Of a stretch of DNA of 64,000 bases, positions 48,425 through 61,907 are shown piece after piece. Origin of the DNA: Monosporascus cannonballus (Eukaryota > Ascomycota > Sordariomycetes > Xylariales). The stretch lies in contig QJNS01000008.1 in NCBI GenBank assembly GCA_004154925.1, forward strand, positions 124,001 through 188,000. The letters are read 5' to 3'. The notes under the pieces were generated by a model. The model was not told where the DNA came from and did not search any database. It saw nothing but the letters and a program-made list of their open reading frames with translations. Every line of letters begins with the position of its first letter. Positions within the stretch are counted from its first letter, which is position 1. A program made the position numbers and the translations under genes.

Positions 48425-51400
48425 GTTGCTAAGGAAAGGAAATTGGCTTTAATTAGCTGCCGAGGTAATTTTCGATACTTCCGATTAATAATCGGAAAAA
48501 ATAAAGTTTTCCTTAAAAATACAGATAATTATAATTACGGTTATGGAAATACAAAAACAAATATTACGTTTTTACCAAATAACGACGTTATAAATAATTA
48601 ATAACGACACAATAATTTCAACATATTTTATATTAAAAGGCAATATTTTAAAATTAAGCGTTTACGAAACTTTATTCGGAGTTATATTTTTAAAAAACCG
48701 ATTTCGGAGGATTATAAGGTTAAAAATGCATAAATTTAAAAATATAAACTAATTACCTATATTTTAAACCGCCGGCATAATTTAAGATATAACGTATTTT
48801 CTGGAAATTCTTACATAACAAAATAAAATTCGAATATTTGGAGAAAAGATAATAAGTACGGAATTAATTAAAATTAAGAATTAACTAATTATAATTAATT
48901 AAAATTAATTATTAAAAACGATTTATTAGGATTTGGAAATAAAAATACGTTATTAACGACGTATTTTCGTAAATTTTAAATTAATTGAAATTAAAATAAC
49001 ACCGTTATGGATAACGATATAAATTAAATTATTAACGTAAGCCAAAAAAGTTAAGCATATAAAACTTATGATTTTATTAACGAAAAAAGAATTAGAAAAA
49101 GGATTAATTTATTAAATAACACACTTTAAAATATTTTCGCCTTAATAGGCCCGCATTCCGTATGGCCTTTATTTCAAAATATCCTTTAGAATTCGGTAAT
49201 ATTAATTAATAGAATTGTTCTGGCGGTAAATTTAATAATAAAAATATTAATCATAAAATTAAAAACGATTTAATCGAATATTTACTGCTAGTAATATACT
49301 AATTAGAAAAAACGGGTTTGCTTAGATAGAAAAAAAAGGACGATATTTTTTTTACGATTACGAAAAGTTCAAAAAATATGGACGAAAGTACCAAACGCTT
49401 TAAATTCCCTTATGTTCACGTATGCGAATAACAACTTTAAATTATCAAATTATGTTAACCCCGAGCTATCTTTTTTTTATTAATTAATTTCGTTAGGATT
49501 TAATCGATTTATTAAAAATCCGTCGAAGTTATTAAAGATTACGACATAATAAAGGTTAATGCTTGTTCTGGAATTCATTATTATTCAAAAAGATTAAAAT
49601 TTATTATCAAATATTATTAATCGTTACCGATTATTTGAACTTAAGTACGAAAATAAGGTTAATAATAAGCTATCTTTAAATAATCTTATTAACACTTTAA
49701 AGCAAGTTATAAAAGCAATTAAAGAACGGTTATTGGAAATACCGGAAATTATTATCAAAATAATTAAAGAACGATAAATTTAATTTATTTAAATTTAAAT
49801 AAATTTTTTTACAAGGCTTATAATATTTATTTTTAAAACTTTTTTTTTTAGAATTCCTTAATTAATGTAAATATGGATTTCCGGTAAATATTATGAACAA
49901 GTTTGTTTTTTTATGGTATTGATAAATATATCCGTTTTTTTAAACCTCCGTTTTTCTGGTATTACGGTTACCGACTGGCTTAAGGGAGTTAGCAAGTTAT
50001 ATCGGAAATATAAGCTTATAAAGGCGGAAATAATTAATAAGTTATCTTATTAAATAAATAGCTTTTTTATGAAAAATGGAGTTAAAGTTATTTTTAAAAA
50101 TGTTGCCATTTGGGATAAAGTAATTAGAAATATTTTAAAAACTTCTAAATTGTAAAACTGAAAATAAATATGGATTATTAAGAATTAAGTATAAATATTA
50201 ATAAAACAGGTTTAACGCAATATATATAATTAGGCCTATAAATATTATTTAAAATATGTTGTAAGTATTTACGATATTATTAAAAAAGCCAAGTTTAAAG
50301 GCAAAATTCTGAATAAAAATGAATATGCCGAAAGCTTATTAAAGAGATTTTTAGTTAGTTATTTCGAAACAGGTCTTAATAATTTATTTATAAATTTCGA
50401 AAATTTGTATGTATCGTTTTATAATATTGCTGTGATATTAATTAAAGATTAAGTTTTTAATAAAATTAGACTAATTAAATATAAAAGGCGAAAGCGATTA
50501 TTAAATCCGGTTTGTTTCGTCTTTAACTAGATAAAAAAGGTACGATAATAAGGTTTTAGACCTATTTAATAAAGTAATCCTGGGTTTAAGTTTTTTTATC
50601 GGTAAAACGTAATTAAATATTTGGAATTATTAATACGTTATAAAAGTTAAAAATTATTGAAATATGATAAATTTAAATTTTTAACGGTTTTAAAGAAAAA
50701 AGAAAAAATTATAAAGTTATTCGATTATTGTAATATTAAGAGTTTTTAGGATAGGAACTACTTTAAGTATAATATCATAATATTTATTTATTAATCATTA
50801 TAATAAGTTTTTAACCAAGTAATTTTAGCAATGTAAAATCTTATTGGAAATAAAGTAATTACCGAGGTAATTACTGAGATTGCGGAAAACGATTTGGTAA
50901 TTCTGAAAAGGAATTTATTACTTTTACGATAAATAAGGAAACGAAATAGATATGTATAAGTTGTTTCCGAATATAAAAAAGATTCCTTTAATTTTGGTCG
51001 ATAATAAATAATATATGATTTTTTTCGTATTTAAAACTAAGCGATTTAGTATAGGTATAATATAATTCCCGATAATATTTCAGAATTAGACGATCGATAA
51101 AAGGATTTATATTTAAAAAAGAATTTGCCAATAAATATATAATTTGCCTAATTTCTTTAGTTATTTTAAGAACAAAATGAAATATTATAATTACCGCTAG
51201 AAAACTTTTAAAAAATTAAGAAAACTTAAACCTAATATTAACGAGAATTTTACCTATTTTAATACCTCGAACGTATTTTATTTTACGATAATTCTGAAAT
51301 TTAACTCACCGGAACACGTTATTAATTAAAATTATATTATTAAGATTAATATGTTTGGTATTATTATAAAGGTCGGTAAATTATCTTATATAAAAGTATT

Positions 51401-54400
51401 TTTAATTGATTAAATTTAAAATAACCTTATTAAAAAGAAAGGTATTCGATATTTCAAAGAAATTCGTATATTAAGGGTTAATATAAATAATTAACCTTTT
51501 GTATTTATTAATATAATATTAATTAAGCGATTTAGTAAAAATAGAAAAATACCGGCGAATTTATAAAACGATATAAAATCGATAATATTGAACTTATATA
51601 AAATAAACCTTTACTTTTAAATGTCGAAATAAGAATATAAATAAATTTTACCTTTAATTACGGTAAATAAATTAATAAGTAATTAATTAAATATTAAAAA
51701 GTTAAAACTTACGCAAACCCGAAAATAAATTCGAAATTACGTAATTGAAATTAATTAATGTTTATTTGGATTTTAATAAAACTTTTAAGATTTTTATGGC
51801 CGCAAAACCCTTGAAAATATTGAATCATAAAAATAAAGAAATGATTAAAACAATAAAGATAAATATTTGCGGTTTTGCATTTATTGAATTACGATAAACG
51901 CCTAAAATCCTGCTAATAGATATTAAATATATATCGGAAAAACAAAATAAAGCTAATATTTTATCCGTATAATATTATAATCTGACTGAATATATTATTA
52001 CGTTATTCTAATTTGCTGTTAAAGTTGGTTTTGGAAAAAAAAGAATTTAATTAGTTGTATTAATAATACCGGAGCCGAATAAATGTTATAATGATGTCGT
52101 ACGTTCAAAAATATAAGTTAGTAATATAATAAATACGGGTTTTTTTATGCGATTTAATGCCCACAAAGGGTTAAGTTCGAAAGTGTAATCAAGGTTTTAA
52201 TCTTATTAAATAATCGATTATTTATTATTTTTTTGTTATTAACGATTATCGCGTAATAGAATCGTTAATATTAGGACTTAATTTTCTGGCGAAATAGATA
52301 ATAATATTAAATATAGACATAAAAACAAGAAAAAGAATTTTAAAGTTTGGTCCGACGAAATTTAATATTCATTTAATACCGGTAGGATAGCTTAGCCGTA
52401 ATATTTACGCGAATAACTAATTTGAAAATTTACAACCGATAAATGTATAAACTATTTTATTGGCATAAATAAATTTAATAACGAAAAGATAAATAAATTT
52501 CTTATAGGCCTTTATATATTTTCGATTTAGGAAATATTCTTTATTAAAAATTATAACATAATTTAAAAAATTATAAAAGATAAGTTAGATTTTAGAGACA
52601 AAGTTTTGGAATAATACGATAACGAAAAATGAGCATATGTATTATATAGTATTTTATAAGAAAGAATATATGATAATAATAAGAAAAAAAAAGTTTAAAT
52701 TAATATTAAATATAAGCTTAAATGGAAAAAGCTAATACCTGTTAATAATGTATTACCTAATAAATTAATATTATTTGGGAATCTAAATTAAATAATTACA
52801 AGGTTTAAAAAATTTATATAAATAATTAAGAAATATAGAAATATCCTAGATAAACTTAGTATATTATTAATAGTATTATTTCCCAGGTTTATTTCAATAT
52901 TTTACAGGATATGATTAACCGAAAAAAAATTAAGGTTTTATTTGATTAAATCGGCGATAAGTTCCCCCGTATAAAGAAAGGTTTTTTTATAGAAATGTTA
53001 TTCCGGAAAAAAGCTGCCTTAGAATAAAATTAACAAAAATATAGTCGAATTAAAAACATTATTATACCTTTTTACGAAATTAAGATTATTTCTTATAAAA
53101 TATAATAAGTTAAAAATATTATAACATCAGTTAGCATAAAAAATAAGCTAATTAACGTATTACGAATATGTGTTGCAAAAAATATTCGAATAATTATATA
53201 TTACGTACTGGAATATTTGGTTCCTTATAAAGAAAAAAACGGCGCTTTGTAATTAATTAATTTTGCAACAAAATTGAATATAATTATCTTACGAGATATA
53301 TTTATGCCAGAAAATTGCGACGAACGTTTTGTAAATTTCGTAATATATTTTTTGGCTTCGTTGAGAAATCTTTTTTCTGTGTATAATTAAGTTATTTTAA
53401 TTTTTATTAATAGAAATATAATAACGTTTATAATACCGTTAGAATTATTCCGATATATTATTATATTTATTGGGTTTATTAACTTTATGGCTTATTTTTA
53501 TCGTATAATTAAAAGAACTTTTTAAAATTTAATATCCGGAATTATACAGTAATTCGTACATAATATTGATATTAAGGGATTAAGAACGTAATACGATAAT
53601 ATTAAGATTTTTTTCGGTATTCGACGATTCGTTTTCGAATATATCATTAATATAAATAAAACCTTTTTTAATTATAGGTTTATCGGAATTACGATTAATA
53701 CGTAAAAACCCTAATGGTATTACGAATTTACAATTATAAATAGATTTTTTGGCGGTACAAATAATTATCGACTTAATATAACCAAAATAATAAAAATTCT
53801 GGAAATTCGTCTTTATAAAAACATATCGAAAATTAAAGCTTTTTTAAAGATTACCGTTTATTATCAGATATTTATTATGTATTATATTATTAAGGCGGAA
53901 TTTCTACCTTTTTATTTTGTAAAAATAAGTTTTTTATTTGGGGCCCTAATTAAAATCATATTATGAGAATGTTTAAAAAAGAATTTATAACGATTTTAAC
54001 CTTAATTATTATTAATTATAACTCCGGAAGAGGAAAAATTATTATAAGGACGGATTTGTACAGGCGAAGTTTCGGAAAAACGTTGAATTAAGTAATTAAT
54101 AGCGTAAAATATCTAGCGCATTATAAATATAATATCTCGAAAGGAGCTAAATTAAGTTACGATATTAATAAATTAAAATGTCGAATTATTTTCAAAATTT
54201 TCAAGCAATTCCGGAATTATATTTATAAAATTTGATTTATGTTCAAAATGAACGTGAAAATATTAGTTGTATAAATTGATTAACTGTATAAACTTATTAT
54301 CCGACATTTTATTAATTAGGTAAATTACATAAATTAAGTTATTTAATTTCGAGAATACATATGTTTTTAATAAAGAAAATATGGCCTTTAATAAATTATC

Positions 54401-57400
54401 GAAACAATTACCTAGGCCTTTTAATAAATTGAACGATTAATTGAAAAAAAGTTAATAGTTTTATTAATATTTAATTAAACATTATTCGGTTAAATGTTAT
54501 AATCGAAACAATCTAAGTAAAAACGGAAAAACTTTTAATTAAGATTTGGTTTAAACGGTTATGAAAATACGTAAGATTTTTGACGATATTAAAATTTTTT
54601 AATTAAGTATTAGAAGCAACTAAAAAAACGAATAACTTTTGAAACCGCAGCCTTAAAATACTTTGTTTAGGACGGTATTTTATGGCGCAAAGCGGAAAAG
54701 TAATATCGTAATTGTAAAGCTGTCGTTAACGAATAAGAACGCCTAATAATAATTAAATAATATTATAAGAATTACGGTTATAAAAAACGGAATAAAATTT
54801 ATAAAAGCATAATTATTTTATATTATTAATACGATATATATAATCATATACGGAAAGTAATCCTTATTTGCGTTTTATATTAAAAAGCTGTTAAACGACG
54901 TTTCGAAAAAAGCTATAACCTTTTAAATCTCTACAATATCGTAATTATTAGGATTACTAAGGTTTAATTTATGCCAAACAATAATAAGTCTAAGGCGATT
55001 ATCAATATACGGTATAAACTATCCGAATATTTCGAAATTAAAATTTTGCGTAATATTATTTTTACGGTAATTACAAAACTTTTAAACGAATATATTTTTT
55101 ACTGATACGGAATTCCTATTAAAATCAAAATTAAAAGATATTTTAAAAATAAAGGTAAAATTATCGAAATTTGTAAAATACTTAAAATTAAGCAAAAGGT
55201 TAAAATTATATACGTTATTTGGCAGCAGAAATTAATTAAAAAAAGGCATATTCAGATTGTTAAAATATTGATTGACATAACGGACAGTACTGATAAAAAA
55301 TAAATTAAGCTTCTTTGTAAATAATATTTATAAATAATATTATTATGGAAAATTACGGTTTTAATCCTTATAAATTATTACATGTCCGTTAAGCGCTTTT
55401 GCCGATCGAATTTATAATATTGATTTAAAATAATTATAATTTAAGATTATAATATATTAGGGGAAAATTTAATTATATAATGATTAAGTTGTTAAAACGT
55501 AAAGCCGATAACGTTACCAAAATAATTAAGGTAATTATTACGTAATGCAGTAAAATTACTAAATTTGTTAACTAGAAAAATAAAAACAAAATAAGGATAC
55601 GGCCTTAAGAAATTAACAGCTTAATATTGCTTTATAATATATTACGATATATTAATATGTTTAAAAATATAAATCTAAAATACCGATAAATAAAACCGTA
55701 TTTAATTAGTAATTTAAATACTTAATGTATTTACTGTTTAAAAAGAATTCAAAGGATATTATTATAGGAAAATTTTCTTATTAATAAATTAAAGTAATTT
55801 GATAAAAATGAAAAAAGTTTTAAATGCCGGTTAATTTATAAAAGCATAATTAAATAAATTTATGATTTAACAAATTTAATTGATTATATAATGTTACGAA
55901 TAAAACATTAAACGGCATAAATGTCAAATTACAGGAATATTCATAACTTAAAATTAAAACAATTATTAAAATAAATGGTAAAATTCAAATACCAAATAAA
56001 TAATTTGAAGGTTATATAATTATAAATAATAATAATATGTACGAAATTAATTAATCGGACGGAAAATGAAACTTATCGCGGTTATTAATAAAATATTAGT
56101 ATATAAAAGCAAATATTATTTTATGTTTTTATTAAGCTTTTAAAATGGTTAAGATATTAAGGCAATAATTTATCCGAATTTCTTATAATATTACGAATTT
56201 TAATTATATAATAAGGATCGGTAAGCTCTTTGTTAGTTAAATATTTTAAGGAACCGTTATCAAATTTATAAAAAACCATATAATTTAATTTATAAATATT
56301 TAATTTAATTTGTAATTTTTTTATAAAATAAGTTTGAAAATTTTTACATTAAGTATCCTTAAAAATTAATTATACTTATCGATTAATCCGTTATAATTAT
56401 TATAGGTATTTTTCGTAAAGCTAAAATATAATATATATATAAAAACTAAAAACATTTTGTAAATTTTAGGCGATTTATAAACGGAATAGCATTTTTTGTA
56501 AAGTTTGTAATGTACCCAATTAGTTATTGTCAAAGCTTAAATAAATAAATTATTTATGTATCGAAAGTTTTTAACAAAATATATCAGAAATTAATTTAAA
56601 GGACCGGCGCGGATAACCCTGATAAATACGGTTTTTATTCTGAGCTTGCTTTTAAAAAATTGCATTTTGGTAATTGGCGATTAGGCGTTAACAGTTTCTT
56701 AAAAATTGGTACCGATAATTCGTTATTTTAGGGATTAATTAATAACGGAACCGAAAGTAAACGAAATATATATTATTTTAAGTATTTATTATTAATTAAA
56801 ATAAAAAAGGTTATAATAAAAATAACTTATTTCGAAATATTTGGAAATAATATAAATAATAACGGTATTATTATTTTAAATATCGATTATATCTTTAAAT
56901 ATAGAAAGAAAATATTAGCGGAAATTTAATTTATTAATATTAATAAATGGACCAAGGAATCGGTTAATAATTTTTGGATCGAGAGAAATCGATTAAGTGA
57001 AAAATGACGAAATTTTTTAATATTAATACTAAGTATTAACGTTATTAACCAGTAATTTCCAAAAGATTATTTAACGGTAACTAAAATTAGAAATATTATC
57101 GGATTTCCTTTAATAAATTGCTATATTTTTTTTTATTAAGGATAATAAGGGCTAAGCAAAAATAAAATATTTATAATTGGAATTATAAAAGAAAAATAAT
57201 TATTACCTTTAGTAATATTGCAGAATTAATACTTTAAAAAAGATATAACTTGGGTATAAAAGCTTAATAATATATATGATTTTGGCTTTAACGAATATCG
57301 AAAAGGTTATTTAAAGGCTTATTATTATATTAAAGACAAAAAATGAAAATTTTATTGATTTTACGAATCGAAGTTTTAACAAGTATAAAATACTTTAAGC

Positions 57401-59527
57401 CTTTAAAGATGTAACGATAATATGCCGACAAATATTTAAGGTTTTGGAAATTTTAATTATAGCGAATTTAATTATTTTTAATAATATTAAAAACATTATT
57501 CTTAATTAACGGATAATTTATTTGTTTATTTAATTCCTTGAGATCTGTATTAACCCGGAAATCTTAATGTTTAGATAGTTTTAACGCTTTAGGAGTTCTT
57601 ATAATAATCCGATTAAACGTACTAAATGGAAAACAGAATATATATAAATGTAAATATTGATATACGTAAATAGGAAATAAATATTGTTAATTAGAAAATA
57701 GGGGATTATGGCAATAAAAGCCTAGAAAAATATATAAATAATAACGACTATAAGTAATTAATTGGAAATAATAATAATATACCGTATTTTTCTTAATAAT
57801 ATTAAATAAAAACTTTCTGGAATGTTTTCGGCGTATTAGAATTTTCTTTAAAAAAATAAATAAAAATAACAAGTATCGATTAATTATTATTATTTCTTAT
57901 TATCGGTATTAAATATATTCCGATATTATATTAATTTCATAATTTATTAATTATATCTTATGTTTATTTACAGCTATTACCATTTTATATTTAATATATA
58001 TCCGAATTTTATTATATAGATTATAATATTAACGTTGCGTAAAAAATAATTTAAATAATTGGCTTAAATAAACTTTAACTTAATTCTTAAAAAGCTTAAT
58101 TAATTTCGGTATAGTAGATGAAATAAGGTTACGATTATTAAAGTTTTAAGTACATCAAAACTTTAAAATATATTACAAAAGTTATATAGCAATATTTTAA
58201 ATTATGTTCCTATATTTCTTTTTAATTAAGAGATTAGCTTTAAACGATTAATATTCTTTACAGTATATAAATGAAAAAAGTTATTTTTAAAATTATTTTG
58301 GAATGTTATTAGATTTCGAAAAATTCCAGATTTATGGTATAATATCGTAATTGTATTGTTTACAAAATTATTATATTTATTATTGCCGAAAAATACATCC
58401 GATTGGAAAATATTATGGTATTAATAAATGCATTTTCGAACGGGGCTATATAAAATAAATTAATATATATTTTTAACGTCCGTCGATTTATTATTAAAAA
58501 ACATTATATTTTATTAAATAAAAAAATAAAAGTTATTATTTATAATTTAGACATTAATTACGTTTGGACGATAACTAACGATATTATTCGTATTCATAAA
58601 ATTAAAGGATGTAAATATTAAGTTAATCTTTTATAGATCCGATTAAAATGTACTTTCATAAAATTCGATAATGCTTTTCTAAATATTTAAATTAAGAAAA
58701 TATTAAAACTCTACCAACAAAAATAAAATAAGCTGGTTTTAATAATTTACTGATATGTATTAGTAAAATTTGAATTTTTAAATAATAATATGGTTGGATA
58801 TATAGTATTTAAGCAAATTATTAATTTAATATTATTATACGGAAATTTCGTTAAAAAGGAACAAAAAAATTAATGTTAAATTAAAAAGGTTAATTAGTCG
58901 AAAAAATAAAATAAAAGATTAAAGCGTACCTGGTTACATAATAAATATCAGGACGAAAACGTACTTAAAGGATTTTGGTCTGGTAAACGGCCGTTACTTA
59001 TTTTTGAAAACTTTCCGGATTCTTTTTATTTTTTAACCAAGATATTTACATCTTTCGTTAACTCCGAAATGGCCTTCGTTTCACGCGTAAATTATATAAC
59101 GATATTAAACCAAATCTATATTTTCCGTATTAATTAATAATTAATATATCCCATTTATATTAGCAGGAACCTATAAAACCTCGTATTAATACATAAAAAA
59201 TATATATTAAATTATTAAAAAATAATTAAAATCTTAATTTGTACTAAATTGTTTAAATTAAAAAATATATATAGAATTAATTAACAATTCATAATTAGAA
59301 AATAAAATATTAAAGGATAAAAAACACTTTTGATGCGAAAAATAAATTAAAAAATAAAGTCGAAATCTTAAATTTAAAATGTTAAAGGATATATTATATC
59401 GAACAAAAGGATTAACCAATAAGGATATAAATATAATATGCTTATTATAACGTTAAGTTATTATTATCTTTTATGATAAAATAAGGAAGTTTTTTTATCG
59501 TAAAAAAAAGCTTAAAATAAGGCGGGG

Positions 59528-59799
59528 TATTATACTTATAAATAAGTTCGGCTAATTAAAAAGCCTAAATTTCGCCTATATATTAAGAAGTTCTTTTTCG
59601 CTATAAGTTTAACCCTTATATATTATTAGCTATTATTACTATTTAACATATTTTTTATTATTTTTTAGTTATCGAGGTTTAATACCATTAATATAATCGG
59701 ATTAAGTTTTTCATTTTCGACAATCCTATTCCGTACCGGGACATATAATGGTTATCCGCATTGATTAAAACCAAATCTCCCTATTCTAATTTATATGCA
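59528..59799 (+). repeat. B1 right LTR
   Basis: Preceded by the purine tract AAAATAAGGCGGGG and ending near TATATGCA. Partner of 48,155-48,424. Confidence 0.77.
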
Positions 59800-59929
59800 T
59801 TAATTATAAAAAGTCCATTCGGATAACGATAAAAAATCGATACCTTTTATTTTTAATTTTAAGAGTGATATATCGCTTAAATTTAATTAAGGTAATTCAC
59901 AAAATTAATTTTAAAAACGTACATTACGG

Positions 59930-60500
59930 TATTAAAATTAAAAAAAGGTAACGAATGAAAAACCGCTTTCCATACGCGGTACGAGTAAATTGAATATACG
60001 GTTATATTATTTAACCTTATTAACGGGCCGGTTATGTTTCAGGCCTATATGCATAATATATTGGCTAATTTAATTAATTATATATGTAATATATTTAAAT
60101 ATTATAATTCTATATTTATATTAAGATAGCAAATGCGAAATATTTCTAACCGATTTACGAATAGGTATTATAATATTAATTATTTGCCAAAACGTTTGAA
60201 TATAAACGTTTCAAAAAATAAAGTCCTTAAGATTTATAATTAATACTGACCTTTTAGAAATAAACCGTTAACGGGTCGATATTATCGAAATATACCCGGA
60301 AACAAAATTAATTTATTATATTTAAATATGATTAAAATTCGTTAATGTTATCGGAAATTTATCGTTTATTATTTTTACATTACCGAATTTATTATTAAAT
60401 TTTTAAAAAGGACGTGAAGTAATAATAATATAACAAAATTCGGGTAATTCAAAAAACTAAAGAATTATTCCGAAATTTAAAAAATATTTTTTAATTATCG
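59930..60500 (+). pseudogene. Reverse transcriptase remnant of a fourth Gypsy lineage (D)
   Basis: The plus strand reads a block matching the EWKTAFxTRYG motif near 59,950, then GPVMFQAYMHNILANLINYI near 60,024-60,085, the TNGPATFQxYxNxxL motif of Ty3/Gypsy RT. The place of the YLDD box follows as a damaged stretch. The wording differs from families A, B and C. Upstream it abuts the B1 right LTR, so it is probably the older element into which B1 inserted, with its 5' half lost. Confidence 0.72.
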
Positions 60501-61907
60501 ATTATTTTCCGACATTAACATAACGTTAAAATTATTAAAATTAATATAAATATCTCGGTAAAAGCTATATTAAAAATAGTTTTATAAAATTACGCAAAGG
60601 ATTAATAATTAATTATATATTAATCGTAAATATTAAGTATAACAAAAAAACGTTAAGTTATAAAATAATAAAATTTATTACTGATTATAAAATACCTGGA
60701 ATATTAACAGTAATAACTTAAAGGTACTAAATTCTGTTAATGTTTACAAATTAAATAACGTTAAAAAATATAATAAAAATACCGGCGCGTAACCTCAAAA
60801 AATTAGCTAAATAAGTTTATCGCTTTACTTAATTTGGTTTTGAAATCTAATATCGACATAACGCTGCCAGTTCGACGAATAGGTTATTTAAACGCCCGGA
60901 TTTTATATTAAGCAAAATCGCCTATAATAACCTAATTTTTACGGTATTTAAAAAATTAAAATTTGGGAATAAGATGTTGAAACAGGTCCGAAAAACGGTC
61001 GTAAATATATAATGCGATTTTAATTATTATAAAGGAGAGAAGGGCCTTATAAAAGTTACGTAAAATTCGTTTACTGCAAAGTTTCCAAATAGATTTCAGA
61101 TAACGGAAATATAAATAATTATTATCAGCGTAAAAAAGCGCATAATTATCGTTTTATAACTGCAAAAGAGTTGTAAAAAAAAAAAAAAATAAGGAATTAT
61201 ATATTTGCCCAATTTATTGTTTGCAAATAATAATATAAACATAAATATTAACAATTATACGGTTAACGGTGAAATAACAGCAGCCGTAAACTATAACCGC
61301 ATTACGATCGAATTTCGAAAATTTAGGAAAAACAAAAGTGGTACTAAGATTATTATTTATAACTGGTATGTTTTACGTTCCTTACCAAAAAAGAAACTGG
61401 CCAAAAACGAAATGGTATTATAGTCGAAAATTTCTTAATAATTTTATATTTATATTAGAAAGTTATATACTAACCACATAAATATTATAAAACTAACATA
61501 AATAATTAAACGTTAAGCTGAAGTAAAAGGTATTTCTTAAACTAAAATAAAGCTTTATATTATCGGGATAAACTTATAATTCGGTCGAAAAGCGTTAAAC
61601 GGAAATAACTAATTAATTAATACTATAATATTCAAAAGGTAAAACATATAAAATATATTCGTAAATTAAAATTAATAATAAAAAGATCTTATAAAAAAAT
61701 ATAACAAACGATATCTTAAAATATAGTAAGTAATATCCGAATTATAAATGCATAATGAACTCACGTTATAAATTATATTAATAATATAATTCTCTACCGT
61801 TATTTTAATAACTTTTTCAAAAAATCTTATTAGATCTTTATTACGCGGTTTTTTAAATTCCTAAATTTAAACGGGCTAAAATACGACATACATTTAGTGA
61901 TCGTCGA
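60500..61907. other. Unassigned RIP-type stretch
   Basis: It likely contains the rest of lineage D. A 15-nt A run lies near 61,175. The plus frame at 61,205-61,423 (72 codons, Asn/Ile-rich) is not recognised. No intact gene. Confidence 0.35.

Larger units (their letters stand above)
48155..59799 (+). mobile_element. Large Ty3/Gypsy retrotransposon, full length, RIP-mutated (family B, copy B1)
   Basis: LTR-like ends of about 270 bp (48,155-48,424 and 59,528-59,799) begin TATTACACCC and TATTATACTT. A tract AAAATAAGGCGGGG precedes the right one. Reverse transcriptase near 53,219-53,660 reads KEKNGAL, NFATKLNIIILRDIFMPE and FVHNIDIKGLRT, the last being the DD catalytic box (FxDDIxIKG) with Asp changed by RIP. 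RNase H near 54,010-54,290 reads CRIIFKIFKQFRNYIY (ECRGxLKALKKFRxWLY). The integrase core near 55,010-55,300 reads LNEYIFYWYGIPIKI. These match the long Gag-Pol type common in filamentous fungi. At 11.6 kb it is large; 4.7 kb before RT and 4 kb after integrase are unassigned and may hide nested insertions. Confidence 0.82.
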
